A stretch of 64,000 nt of DNA, from the NCBI GenBank assembly GCA_003313425.1, contig NHZP01000060.1:124001-188000 (forward strand). Direction: 5' to 3'. Positions 12,852 to 25,470 of the stretch are shown in pieces. Source of the stretch: Pseudopyrenochaeta lycopersici. Lineage: Eukaryota > Ascomycota > Dothideomycetes > Pleosporales > Pseudopyrenochaetaceae. The first letter of the stretch is position 1; each line of letters opens with the position of its first letter. The notes under the pieces are model-generated. The model ran no database searches. It saw nothing but the letters and a program-made list of their open reading frames with translations, and was not told the DNA's origin. The position numbers and the translations under genes are program-made.

Positions 12852-14518
12852 ATGGCCGCGACTGCCGGCGACGACGATCCTTTCAGAGACCCTTCACTCG
12901 CTATCACTGCGCTTCCACAGCACCCCCCGCACTCCTCTGATAACACGTGGGAGCAGTCCAACGCTCCCGACACGCTAGCTGTGGGCCGGAATGCCTCGTT
13001 GACGTTGGGGACAGACTCTCTCATCGTCTTGGGTACGCACAGCAGGACAAGCTGCAGGAGAAGGCACGCTTACACATGATAGATGAAGCACTGCTCGACA
13101 GCAAAGGCGCAAACTGCTGTGGCCTGTCCCTTAGCAGCAGTATGCTCAACTCCCCCCGCCCCCCCTAGCGTTGGTGCTTTGCAGTCGCTCACACATGAAC
13201 AGAAAACAAATCCACTCGTTCAATACCCTTCTACAACATCCTCTGGGCAGAGCACTCGGCCGACGGCGAAGTCACCATTCAGTACGCGCATATTGTTTCC
13301 AAGAAAGTAGTCAGACCTGCCATCATCAGCTATACACTCGACAAGCCAGACAGCCGGCTGTCAGAGGCATGGATAGGGAAGCTGCTGGACCGCGCATATG
13401 GAGCCTCGCAACGGCAGAAACGCATAAAAGTGCTCATCAATCCATTCGGAGGACAGGGCGCTGCGGTCAAGAGTTACCACAAGTCCATCGCACCCATTTT
13501 CGCGGCTGCACGCTGTGAACTAGATGTAGAGAAGACACAGCACCAGGGCCACGGTGTGGAAATTGCGCATGACCTTGACATCGATGCCTATGACGTCGTG
13601 GCCTGCTGCTCAGGAGACGGCATACCGCACGAAGTCTGGAATGGCTTAGGAAAGAGACCAGATGCGGCAAGGGCGCTGGGCAAGATTGCCGTTGCACAGC
13701 TCCCTTGCGGCTCAGGCAATGCCATGAGTCTGAATTTCAACGGCACGGACAGTCCCAGCCTGGCAGCTCTTGCGGTTGTCAAAGGTTTACGCACACCCTT
13801 GGATCTGGCTTCAATCACGCAAGGCGACCGCCGCACGCTGTCCTTCCTCTCGCAATCCGTGGGCATAGTGGCCGAGACAGATCTTGCCACCGAGCACTTG
13901 CGCTGGATGGGAAGCGCCCGTTTTACCTGGGGCTTCCTGGTTCGCCTTATTAGCAAGACTGTGTATCCTGCTGATATCGCTATCAAAGTCGAATATGACA
14001 ATAAAGCTGCCGTACGGGAAGCATATCGCGCCGAGTCCTCAAAGCCATCGAGGGACAACGATGAACGTGCTCTTCCCGCCCCTGACGTTGGACTACCCAC
14101 GCTCAAATACGGCACCATCAACGAACCCCTCCCTTCCGAATGGCAACTAATTCCCCACGACAAGCTCGGCAACTTCTATGCCGGAAACATTGCCTACATG
14201 TCTCCCGACGCAAACTTCTTCCCTGCGTCTCTTCCCTCAGACGGCTGCCTGGATCTCATTCGAATCCGAGGCGACATAGCTCGCCACACAGCGATCAAGA
14301 CGCTGCTAGCCGTTGAGAACCACACCTTCTTCGACTTGGACCATGTGGACTACCAGAAGGTCAGCGCGTACCGGATCATTCCAAAAGAGCAGAAAGACGG
14401 ATATATCAGTATTGATGGAGAAAGGGTGCCATTCGAGGGGTTTCAGGTCGAGGTGCATAGGGCGTTGGGGACGGTGTTGAGTAAAAGTGGGAGGTTGTGT
14501 GAGGCCAGAGGGGTGTAA
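12852..14518 (+). CDS. LCB4: Sphingoid long-chain base kinase (LCB4/5 type)
   Basis: Diacylglycerol-kinase-fold enzyme that phosphorylates sphingoid bases with ATP, giving the signalling lipids dihydro- and phytosphingosine-1-phosphate. Exons 12852-13032, 13083-13139 and 13203-14518 (introns 50 and 63 nt) give 517 aa. The N-terminal 90 residues are variable and probably regulatory or membrane-binding. The kinase domain starts at about residue 150 with INPFGGQGAA, followed by CSGDGIPHEVWNGL (nucleotide-binding SGDG, residue ~215) and LPCGSGNAMS (~247). A C-terminal beta-sandwich ends in GYISIDGERVPFEGFQVEVH. Exon 2 is only 57 nt; its join gives LSLSSKNKSTRSIPFYNILW, which matches the conserved RSIPFYN-type segment of fungal homologues. 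Confidence 0.92.
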
Positions 14519-16424
14519 GTCGTCCCAAGAGCAGTGGTTGAAACGGTGTATTACGGGCGCCATATACCCCAACAAAGTGTAGTCCTAGAGACCAAGACCG
14601 GGGTTTTCCATGAAAAGGCGTTTTTAGTAGTGGGTATACCATCTCCCTCATTCTCTATAGGTCGAAATCTCATTCTCAAGCGATCTGGGCCCATCTCCGC
14701 CCGTCCCTTGAGCTCATGTCTTTGATCAGCTTCCCGTTGTAGATAACTATCGGTGACGACTTCCTCGCTCTGACTTGAAGTCTTTTCTGCTGTTAACCTT
14801 CTATACCGTGAGAGGTACCATGCCTCAGACTACACTGTGTACTACCACATGAAGACTGTCTTCATTCTCCTTCGTTCGATACTAGCTAACCTTTTTCATC
14901 AGCTTTCTTTCTAACTATTTGTTCATCAGCCTTCCACTTGACTGTTTGTCATTCCCCTAACCGTGTCCCTTGATACGTGATTGTAAGGCTATATTAATAA
15001 CCCTTTAATCCTCATCATTGAGTGCAATAACAGCAAAATGGTACTATGATGCTTCCTGATATTGAGCTTTGAGATCGTAGATGGGCAGCGAGCGTTCTTG
15101 CATAATACTATTTTAATCGCTGTCGTCTTCGCAAACATTGCAAACTTGTTCTTGGCAAAAATAGATTACATAGACAGAGGCCTAGACTATCTCGTCAAGT
15201 TGACGCTGGTTGCATCTTTGTGGCATTCTCGAGGATCTTAGCCTGCATCGTGCTCTCTAAGTGGAAGGATAGGAGATAAATAATGGCTTTTGCTTGAAGA
15301 TTTGCAGGTATTTTTTGAGGGGACATTTATGACGTTTATCGTGTCAAGACGGTCGATGACTTTAAGTATGCGGCTTGCTATGGTTGAGAATCTGGATTTC
15401 AGGAGAACTACGTTATACAATGTAAGCACGACTACTTCTGTCAAGCAGTAAGCTCAAGTCACTAAATTCGCTGCAGACTAGCTTTGTGGTTCCAAGGTAA
15501 GTATTATAACAAATGGAAGATAGATACATGGCCCTGCCGGTCTATTATTGTCGTATGAGAATATGCCCGTGTTTGGACACTTTAGTGTACTAAAAATTGA
15601 GAAAGAATATGCTAATTGTAGTTTCTAACGCTGATAGTGCTTCTCAGCCTGAGATAGTGCAGTGCTATTTAGAATTCGGCGTCAGACTGCAGGTCCTTCT
15701 AAAGCCGTCTGTGTAACGAGGACATTACCCCTACCTAGCGCATGCGATCTGGTCAACGTTCTTTCCTTCGGCTTCCAATCTGCGACCTTGCATCAGAAAA
15801 TGACCGTGCAATCGCCGTTTTGGATAAGTACTGGATACGCCCGGAATTTTACTTGGAGGGTTAATCAAATTGCACAAATTGGGGACGTACACTATTTCTG
15901 TTATATCTGTAGTTACAGTCTTCCAATTTCACCTTTGATGTGGCAAGTCGAATGCCGAGTGGCGCGGCCATGATGCAGTGATAAATACTGCAAATAACAT
16001 TATACGGTTAGACCAAAAAGTGTTGTGCTCTCCCGAGGCAAAGTGCAGAACAGTCGGGTCTCTATGGTTGCTGGACATCACGAGGGCGATGTCCTTACCG
16101 CTAAGATACAATTCAAGGTGTGTAGGTGATTCTCGAAAACTATGGGTATGCTACTCAGCGAGGCAGACCGTGAAGAGGTGGTATTGTCGTATATGATTAA
16201 GATGCTGAGGATAAGTTAGGATGATCGGTCGCGGCGGATGATAGGTAAACCATGCACAGCCCTGCTGCACTGCCACATGTACTGCCCCGCAATTAATGCT
16301 CATACTGTAAACTTTACTTTGGGATTGCCTGCTTCTAAATCCACGCTATTTTCTCTTAGCTAGTACCTTTCTCTGGGGCGTATCCTTTGTGTTTACGCCT
16401 AGCGGCCCAAAATTTGTTAGAAGT
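14519..16424. other. Gene-empty stretch, partly AT-rich
   Basis: About 1.9 kb with no supportable gene on either strand. It holds the 3' side of the kinase gene and then an AT-rich zone (roughly 14880-16420) with only short, random-looking open frames. 15952-16075 shows partial similarity to 7500-7620. It immediately precedes the NACHT gene. Confidence 0.5.
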
Positions 16425-16458
16425 ATGAAGTAAGTTCCCTACACAATGAGTAGACTAG

Positions 16459-19400
16459 ATTGAGCAATGCTGATTTATGGAGCACTTCGAGCGGGAATGA
16501 CATTTTCGAGAAAGTGCATAATGCGTTTATCAACAACCTGTCCGAGAAGGAGAGGGCTTGTTTCTCTAGGTGTTCTTCGCCCGAGGAACTGCTGAAAACG
16601 CTTAGGAACTTTAAAATATTGTCGACACAGCGCCAAAAGAGGACCCTGAATCGATGTTTGAATGTGCTGAAGAAGTTGAACGACAAACTTCGTCCTTATT
16701 TTGATGCCCTTAATGTCATCGCAAGCGCGCATGACACAGCAGCTATTGCGTACGGAGCCTTTCGGCTTGTACTTGAGGTTTGTGTTGGCAACATTCAATA
16801 CTGTTGATGGTGTCTGAAGAGCTTTGTAGCTTGCCAGTGGTTTTCCCACTTTTTTCGAGAAACTCATTGCTGTTCTGGAGAGACTATCCGACGCCTTCCC
16901 ACAGTATTCTGCCACTGTGCAGCTCTTCGAGGGCAACCCTCCTGCACGTATGCGTCGACACCTAGAGAGTGTATACCTAGACCTGTTTCGGTTCATACAA
17001 ATGGCTGCGAGAATCTTCACTGCCTCAAGTGGAAGTAAGTTCTGGTAAACTAGTATCTGAAGCATTATGCTCATCCTCGCTAGAAGTGAAACGCCCTTTA
17101 AGCATGATCACAAATGTTATATGGAAGCCTTTTGACGCGCAATTCAGTAGCCTAATAAACGCCATGGATAACCATCGAAAATTCATAATCGACGAGCTAG
17201 GAATTCATCAGGCTCAGCAAGCCAAGGACTCGGAGAAAGCAGCTGCCATAGAAAGAGAACGCACAGAAAATGAGCGACAGAAGGCAGAAGAAGATAGAAA
17301 GCAGGCACATGATCTAGCTAAACAAACAGAGGACATGAGGAAAGCCCTAAACGTGAAGCTTAGAGGTACGTGGCGTAGTTATATCTACGCACGGCTCACT
17401 AACTTCCTAATGCAGAATCTACAATCCAGCGCATACTTGACTGGCTAGCCCCTCCGCAATTTGTTGAAGCATTGGAAAATAGTCAAGAGCAGCGCGAAGA
17501 AGGCACGACAGAGTGGATATTCGACAGCCAGGTCTACAAAGATTGGTCCACGTCCAAAGCGGAGGTTGAAGACGGCGTAACATGGAACAAAATGCCTCCG
17601 TGGGTACTTTGGGTTCATGGCAAGTTTGACTACAATTCAAGAGCCATACTCTCTAATAACCTATGCAGGCAATCCTGGATGTGGAAAAACGATTCTGGCT
17701 GCATCCGTCGTTGAAGAAGTTGTGCAAGCCAGTAACTCCGAGCTCCAAAGTCACCAAACATGTTACTTCTCCTTCAAGTATGACGACAAAAAAAATTCAA
17801 CCCTTGATGCGGCATATCGATCTATCTTGGCTCAGATTCTACACCGGAGTCGAAATGCGGACAGAATACTAGACATGTTCTTGTTCGCAAGATCTTCAAC
17901 ATCATCACTGTCCGGTCAACATACAGCAACATCGAAGGAACTTTACGAGCTCATTAGAGTCTGTGCTAGCGACCTAGGCCAGCTAACAATCATTCTTGAC
18001 GGTATCGATGAGGCTATTCAACCAGATATGCTGGGACGCAAGTTGAAAGATTTAGTGACGGACTCCCCGATCAAGCTCATCATTTTCAGTCGACCCAACG
18101 TTAACAGCCTACATAAGTTGGTCGGCCAGAAGTATCGGATTGCAGTGGACAGGGAAGCGATGAGCTCAGACATAAGATTATTTCTTGAACATCAGCTACG
18201 GGACTTCGTGGATAACCAAAAGCTTCCAGACTCTGCAGACGTTGAGAAACTAGCAGAAACGCTGCTTTACGGAGCCGATGGGATGTTCCTCTGGGCTAAA
18301 CTGATGATTAACTACCTCAATTCCTTTGCGCTCTCTCCAAAATCGCGCTTGGCGACGATCAAAAGCGTTCGTTTCCCAGAGGGATTGAATGCCATGTATG
18401 ACAGGATTATGTCACTGATCAAGACAGCCAACACACTTCACATCAAGCTTGCGCGGCGTATTCTACTTTGGATTAATCATATAACTGAGGTGTCCTTTCT
18501 GACTTGCAAGTTTTTGCACGAAGCGGTCAGTGTTGACGACGAGCAAGAAGTACCGGAGGACTTTGTTCCAACCGTTATCTCTCTTTGCGGTGGTTTAGTT
18601 GAGTTCAACCTTCGACAGATCTTCCAGTTCACTCATCTTACGGTCAAGGACTATTTTCAAAAAAACTCATTAGCGCACATCAGTCTTTCCAATCCTCTTG
18701 TTCCCGACTCATCATCAGCGGCCGAGGAGCTGACAGCAAGGTGTCTTCATCACGTGCGTTGTCAGGCCCCTACCAAATGTCCGGCCAAAACCTTCGGACC
18801 TTCTCATCTGAGCGGGCTCGCCTATCAAAAATCATTCGGGGGATATGCTATGAGATACTGGGCTTTGCATTTGCGAAACACCACACTCTTCAGATTTAAC
18901 CATGAAGATTATTCAGACCGCAAATCTACGGTCAGCATGTTGGAGTCAATTTCTGGCTTTCTTAGCAATCCGTTTGCTGTAGCTTTCTAGATTGAAGGCT
19001 TCTACGGCCAATCAGCAACCACCCATACATGGATTGAAGAATGGGCACGCTGGGTCTCAAGCAAACACTCACATCGTATGCAGGAGACGGCCATGCGCCT
19101 TCTCGAGTTTTCAAACGACCTTAAGGCGATAGATAAAGAATGGGGTTGGAAACTTCGCCAAAACCCATCATTAATATGGACCGATATACCTATCTTCTCA
19201 AACATTGGAATTCTAGCCGAAATTGGGAAGGTAGCAGGAACGGAACTTGTCACAAACATGGAGCCAGTCGCCGAAACACACGACAATGGGGAGGCCATTC
19301 AATGTTTGAGCACAATCTCTTCACTCACTAGCGATGGAGCAATCATGGCTACGCTCAACATCTACCCGTCATCGTCGTTTGAGAGGTTCTGGAAATCAAT

Positions 19401-20895
19401 TGACCCAAATACTGCCTACCAAGAAGCAGAAAAATATGGCTCTGGTTGGACAGCCAGGTATGAAATTTGGTCAATTGAATCTAAAGTCCGTATAGCAACT
19501 GCCAGTCTTGCTCTTCCAGAATCTGAGATATGTCTTCTCATTCAGCAATCTTTTCGTCAAAACCCATACGAACAAGGAAGCGCTATACTATATAGCGAGC
19601 AAGTCGACAGGAGTTTTGAAACTTCGTTCCCCCTGGCTATAGGCCCTGATTGTCTCACCTTCTCTATTCTCCGGACAATTTATACAATCACACCAGGAGA
19701 CTCACCGGCCACTTGTACCAGTAAATACTTCGTCCTTCCATTAGAGTCCCTTGCACATTTTGAAACTAGGTGGGGCTCTCATCTACAGACGTTCAATCCG
19801 GATAACTTCGCATCGCTACCGCGCAATTGCCGGGTGAGCTGGCGCGACTGGTATACTTATTCCGTGTCTTTCAGTGGTACAGGGGAATACATCGCATTCG
19901 CAGACTATCAAATGCCATGCATAACACACTTGGCTGTTTTTAAGATTGTTCGAGAGCCAGAACTCGGTGCTCGTCTTCTCAGGTCTACAATGATTCGGAG
20001 CGGCCCTCCGCGGGTGAGGGAAGTCGTATTTCACAAAGAATCGCCGCTTGTAGCTTTGCTGTCTGAGAACAAGGTTTGGATGTGGGAGTCCCGCAAAGGC
20101 AAGTAACAGAATTGCAGAGCGCCCGTTTTGCCACTGACATCCGTCATAGATGATGCTAAGCCCATATGTCTTCCAACGAGATATGACGGATGCTACCGCA
20201 GCACCCTGTTTAATTCCCTTTTTGAATCTTTGAAGTTCTCTGCCTGCGGCATGTATCTTCTCGCACGTAACAGAAACGACGTTGAGGTGCTTCTCATTCC
20301 GAATGGCATGCTAGCTCTAAAGCCGATTGCGCAGCCCGCGGATTCGGGAACTCACCAAGCTTTGACGAACACTACTCCAACCACGGCAATGGACAACGGA
20401 ATAGACTTTCAGTACACTGGACTTTGTCCTGGAAATATTCTTGCGGAGTCGCATATTGTGGAAATTGACAGCGACTCGAAGTGTTCGAAGGCTCTCCTTG
20501 TCACGACCACCAATAATGAGCTCAAATTGGAGTCGGTAAGACCAGGTATCTCAGAAGACAGAGAATATCTCCATGTTTTATCACTGCCACACTCATTCAG
20601 TACCGAAAACACCGCCGTCAATCTTCAGGTTCCCATGTCTTCAACAGACTCCTTGCGTGTCATCTTTAACAAACGGGCAGCAGAAAGCTACAGTCTCAGT
20701 CTAGGCAGGCAAGGGCAATTTCCGTCAATTGTAGAAAGGAAATTTACGTCCATCACTCAAATTGAGGGGGCTGTACCTCCTCGTCTATCTGTGCTTGAAG
20801 ATAGGCCCCCTTCAAAAAGGCCTAGGCTGAACATTGAGGGTGTCAGCGGCCCAGGAACGAACCAAGAAAATAGAATTTCAGAGGATAAGATATAG
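16459..20895 (+). CDS. NACHT (STAND/NLR-like) NTPase with propeller-like C-terminus; start exon unresolved
   Basis: Fungal NLR-like signalling ATPase of the kind linked to non-self recognition and heterokaryon incompatibility. Exons: 16459-16777, 16830-17034, 17084-17365, 17416-17619, 17669-18930, 18991-20098 and 20150-20895, about 1374 aa. Domains: an alpha-helical N-terminal domain (residues 1-210, DUF7708-like); a charged coiled coil (~215-260); a NACHT NTPase with P-loop HGNPGCGKT (~336-344) and Walker B LTIILDGIDEA (~450); and a winged-helix-like linker. The C-terminal half (760-1374) has degenerate beta-propeller-like segments such as FSGTGEYIAFAD. Introns 17620-17668 and 20099-20149 start with GC (GCAAGT). 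No in-frame ATG opens the first exon: it is open from 16459 with a TAG just upstream, so a short upstream exon is likely. ATGAA at 16425-16429 would need a 29-nt intron, too short to trust. Confidence 0.85.
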
Positions 20896-21362
20896 GTGAG
20901 TATTAAATACCATTTTAAATTTGTGGGACATTACGACATGGGTCACCAGGATGCGAAGACAAGCACTGCAAATTAGCCCTATAACCAGAGAAATAAAACA
21001 GTCCAAAATTTAGAACTGCTGTATGCACACATTTCATTAATAAATCCACTGTTGCATCAAAATTCGACATTATTTGATACCGCCATGTTAGAGCGAAAAC
21101 GTTAAGAGAAATCTGGAGGGCCACACGAGACGTTGAAAGGTGAGAGTATTCTTCAAGAGAATCTTGACCCTATCTCACCAGTCTTCGGTACTTCCTAGCA
21201 CTATTCTCATCGGTCAGAATTTCATAACCTACCCTACCTGCGATTGTATACAGCACTCTATTCCATGCCTCATGCCCAAGCTAGTGTGTCTGCCTTGCCC
21301 AAGTGCATGTCGCAAAGTCGAATTTGGCCTAATTTCGCCTCACCGAACTGCAGTTGGTATTC
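20896..21362. other. Convergent intergenic region
   Basis: 467 nt between the NACHT stop and the convergent dehydrogenase stop. It is AT-rich and should hold both 3' UTRs. No feature recognised. Confidence 0.5.
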
Positions 21363-22856
21363 TCACAAGAAGTACGCAAACACAGTCGCGATAGCTACAG
21401 CCAATCTACTCACAGCACCAAATTTGGCCTCTCTTGAAGCACTACTAGCTTTTGGCCTCGTTGTATCAAGCGCATCACCACCACTCTTCGTAATCACATA
21501 GATTTCACCCGTCGCATCGCTTGATACGTACAAGCGACCATTACGATCCCAAGCCAGACCAGCAGGCCGGAAGCAATTATTCGGGCATGCGGTAGTATTA
21601 CTATTGGAGAAAATGGGTGTCAGAGCGCTGGTGCTGGACGATGGCGCTGTAGGCTCGCCATTGGAGCCAAATTTGATAACAGAGACAGAGTAGCCCACAG
21701 GATCTTCGCGGTTCCTGCCAAATGTATATTAGTTGACGTTTTGAAGTGGGTCGTAGACGGAGCTATGGACGTACCAACTGCCTCTTAAACTGAGGTAGAG
21801 ATTCTCGCCGTTAGTATCAAACTTCAAGTCGATTGGAGAGGTGTGCGGTTGAAATACGAGCCTGGGCTTTTGCCTTGAGTCATTGCAAAAAGCATCTTGA
21901 CGTGTAGCATTCTCCTCTGCGATGGCAAACTGATCACCAACTTGGAGCTGCCCAGCGGATGGGAGCTCACTGACATCCCATGCACCGTAGCAAAGAGGGT
22001 ACCCGTAATTTGCATCAAGCAATGGATTCTTCGCATCATCAAGCTTGCCGTGATAGTTCAGCTCTTCAGCTGGATTGTTCTCGTGAATCTCAAAGCCGTC
22101 ACGCTCGATGTTATCCGCATTGTTTTCTGCGCTCCATACGCCTCCATCCTTGGGATTCTCAGCCAAGCCAACGGCGTTGCGGAGGCCCCAGCCTAAGGTG
22201 GTACCGGAAGAGTAGGCAATGTCATTCTTCGAGGGGTCGAAGATTCGAATTTGTGACTGTCCACTATTGATATCAACAGTGCTGAGATCGATGTTCTCAT
22301 CACTGCCACGGGATACGAGAAGTTTGTTCTTGGACTTGCGAGATAGCAAGAGCGTACGGGTGACTTGACCATCCGTGGCCATACCTGTCACAATGATTTG
22401 TCCATTGCCGTTCACGGACAGCTTGCCAGCATCGAAATTGTATTTGAAGACGGACTCGCGGCTTGAGGCGTAAAGTGTCTTACCGTCTTCGGACAACTCG
22501 ATGCCGTGGTTAAGCTGTGTTCACCGTTAGTAGCTGAACAACTGGATTTTGCGAAACATCATTACAGTTCCATCCCCAACAAGAATCTTCTTATCCTTCA
22601 ATGTAACGCAAGATCCAGCACCATCAACCTTGAATGCAGCGATACCGACTTCCCTCTCAACAACTAACAAATTGTTATTGTTGTCGAAGATGAGTCCTCG
22701 TGGTTTGTTCAAGTTCTGAGCTACCAGCCTTGCCTCGTAGCCACTTGCTACTGAAGGAGCTGGGTATGCAGCTGTGAGAGAGGGGCATTTCTGGGCTAGA
22801 GCATGCGCCTGGAAGATTGCTGAAATAAGAAGGACTTTGTTTAACATGATGCCCAT
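21363..22856 (-). CDS. Secreted glucose/sorbosone dehydrogenase-like protein, probably GPI-anchored
   Basis: Six-bladed propeller of the soluble glucose/L-sorbosone dehydrogenase family; basidiomycete relatives are PQQ-dependent AA12 oxidoreductases acting on sugars such as 2-keto-glucose and fucose. Exons 22856-22566, 22514-21775 and 21714-21363 (introns 51 and 60 nt) give 460 aa. A signal peptide is evident (residues 1-21, ending ..AHALA). Family landmarks: NLNKPRGLIFDNNNNLLVVE, LGWGLRNAVGLAENP, GGVWSAENNADNI, HGKLDDAKNP..NYGYPLCYG, and RPAGLAWDRNGRLYVSSD. The C-terminus ends in a short hydrophobic tail (AVSRLAVAIATVFAYFL) after a Ser/Ala-rich stretch, the pattern of a GPI attachment signal. 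Substrate and PQQ use are not shown by sequence alone. Confidence 0.87.
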
Positions 22857-24155
22857 GTTTCATATGATGTAATTCAAAGCAGTGCGTAAGTTTCGACTTC
22901 GAAAGAAGATGTTAATTATGCACACTACTGACTTGCTCAGTAATGAGTCGCTGGGCAAGAATAGGCAGATTTGATGTACTGCATGTCCATATATCTATCC
23001 CAGGGGAATGGATACGCCTCCCTCTAAAAGCAGCTGGAGGATTTGTCTACACAATTTGCTGCGCCGTCCGTGTTCCCAAACTCCTCTTCTGCAGGTGTGA
23101 TTGCAGGTCGCTTATATTCCCCACGCTTCAGTTTACATGATTACTGGCTGGTTCTACTTTATCTGACAGAGCAACTTTCCTTTTGCCACCATTCTTGAAG
23201 GTGAATGGCTCGGGATAAATGGCATTGAGGGCGTTTGTTGCTTGCCAAGGACTTGGTAACATGGGACTGCAGTCTGGAATAGCTTGTGAACCTCTGTAGA
23301 CAGACCGAACGGGTAAAGAGTAAAGAAAGCCATCTTTCTTAAGAAAACCGCCACCACGGATGCTATTCATTCGGCAGTTGAGATAATTGCCGTAGCAAAT
23401 CGGTGTTGAAAGCCGGACATTGCTTGGAAGAATGTACTGGCGGCTTGTAATTCGTTCAGTTGTCAGCTTCTGAAGCCACTTCCGACTCTTTTTCTGAGAC
23501 TGTGCCCAGTTCTTGTCGTCTTTCCGTAACGGACACGGATCGCTAGCTTCCAGCGCCGATCACTGCAACGCTTCCCTCGTGATGCCAGCCGCTCCGGTTC
23601 AGCACACCCATCAGCAACGATGGCTACTTCATGATAAGGATGAACAAGCGAAGCATAGCGCGGGGTACTAGAGGTAGTCGAAGCTTGACTCGCTCCGTCC
23701 CGCCCGGTTAAAGTGTATGCCACCGGATAAAAGCGGGGTTAGATCTGCCAAGCTGTGAATGTGCCTTTGTGCATGCGACCGATCATGTCAAGCGTGGGTA
23801 ACACTTACGTCGCGCTTTGACATACATGAAATGCAAGGCTAGTATTGGAAAGTTTGCGTTAGAAAGATGAGCAGAAATGCACGAGCTAGATCCTGTGCAG
23901 TGTTGGGAAGCTTATTAGTTGGTCATTGGTCATTAGCAAACAGAGCCTGGAATTAACTGAATTAACTTTATTAGTATAATGAAAACAGTGGTAGATTAGC
24001 AGTGGATCGCTCTGCGCCTGGAAGGAATGTAACGACACGCTTAATCTTTAGGTATCGAGCCATCTAGGCTGTAGGCTGGATGTATTAAAACTTCGGCGGA
24101 ACTCACACATCTATTCTTGACATTTTTTCTTTACAAGCCAGCTTCGCAATCCCTG
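22857..24155. other. Intergenic, mostly unassigned
   Basis: 1.3 kb between the dehydrogenase start and the anion-transporter stop. Apart from the unrecognised open stretch at 23128-23559 nothing was assigned. 23760-24150 is AT-rich and empty. Confidence 0.4.
23128..23559 (-). other. Unrecognised open coding-like stretch
   Basis: A 143-codon open stretch, minus strand, with protein-like composition (KKSRKWLQKLTTERITSRQY near its start; PSPWQATNALNAIYPEPF near its end) that stops at 23128. The only in-frame ATG is at 23370, leaving 80 aa. It could be the 3' exon of a gene whose upstream exon I could not place, or a decayed gene. An overlapping second open frame reaches 23723. I recognise no family. 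Confidence 0.3.
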
Positions 24156-25470
24156 TCATCTATCTTTGTCTTCATCTCGTCCTGACCATACAATCTTTCT
24201 CTGCCAAACTGCCATGCAACATCCAACAGCCGACACGAACCAAATCACCACAAGCATTATTGTCATAACGCTAGCAACCCACAGTATCGCCTCGCTCCCA
24301 AGTTCCCGGCCAATCATTGTCGTGGCGACGGTGAACCCAACGTTTGGGAAGATAAAGGCCCACCATGAGAGGGAGAATGGCATCGTGCCAATCACACTCA
24401 CATTCGCAAGGAAAGCGATAGCAAAGAGCCAGAATGCAAACAGCCACAAGAATAAGCCGATGAACAATGCCAGAGCTTGAAGCGTTTCAGCCGCCCTGGG
24501 ATGGCTTGCAAAGTATCCGTATGAAGGTGACTTAGGTACAGCCATGGCCTGGCCCATAAGCGCAACCACGGTGTAAGCGCATGCACCGACGGGTATAAAC
24601 ATACCAGGTCGCATGGCTGGAGGAGGCAATCCATGATCCAGAAGATTTCTGATCAAAGCGACAATAGCGACGAAGGATATAAGCCACCCGTACCCTTGAT
24701 AAGCACAGCCAGAAACAATTATTGCCATAGCTCTTTCCGGCGACTGATTTCCTGCAATCAAAGACGCAATAGTACCCGTAAGCATCGCCGGGTATCCAGC
24801 CAGAAATATGCTTGGTAAAAACGGAATAGGGCGCACAATACTCCATTGAATAAGCACCCAGTACTGGAATATCGAGTTTGTCAGTGAGCAGCCTGCGTAG
24901 ATCCAATACAGAACATAAACCGTGTCGACAAGCCATGGGTATCCTGGACCCTGGCTGATACCGTAGATTTGAATACAGCCGATGATAACGCTAATGCTGA
25001 GCCAGAAGGAGCCGAAGAAGAAAGATTCCTGAGGATGGAGAAAGGAGCGCTTGAAGTGTGTGGGGTAGAGGACCGCGCGGGTTGTCATGCAGGCACAGAG
25101 TGAGAGGAAGAGGACGACGTCAAAGATGAACAATGTGAGGCCGATATAATATAGGCCTGAAGCCAGAGAGTAAGCGAGGGGTTCAAACTTGGTTCGTGGT
25201 GTCTGAGCCGCCGTCTCATAACATACCTCTGAATTGATGCGGCGTCTCTCCCAGCGCAATTGCTAGGCCCCCAGTACTCATGGTTGCGACGAACCACGCC
25301 CAGGTAAAATGCTTAAGCCTCCTGCGCACTCCGATTTTTCCAAAATCGTCTCCCCCCTCTTTCTGCATGCCTGTTGGGTGCGACAATGAGCTTGTGAAGC
25401 ATCCGTCTGGCGGTTTCATTTTGGAATTGGCTTGTAGTCCCAACACGACTGCCCTATCCGATGAACTCAT
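24156..25470 (-). CDS. C4-dicarboxylate/malate or sulfite transporter, TDT (SLAC1/TehA/Mae1) family
   Basis: Membrane transporter of the tellurite-resistance/dicarboxylate transporter family, which in fungi includes the malate permease Mae1 and the sulfite pump Ssu1. Exons 25470-25227 and 25156-24156 (70-nt intron) give 414 aa with about ten hydrophobic helices. The first helix follows RRLKHFTWAWFVATMSTGGLA (residues 50-70), the family entry motif; later landmarks are FGSFWLSISVIIGCIQIYG, QYWVLIQW and PFSLSWWAFIFPNVGFT. The soluble N-terminal tail carries the start at 25470; the next ATG at 25419 would also leave all helices intact. Longer N-tail and overall motif set favour the Mae1-like over the Ssu1-like branch, but the substrate is uncertain. 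Confidence 0.87.

Noticed and set aside
18931..18990. TAG at 18988 as the true end of the NACHT protein
   Set aside because: A GTCAGC..TTCTAG intron of 60 nt removes the stop and joins in phase to a further 1.8 kb of continuous coding sequence.
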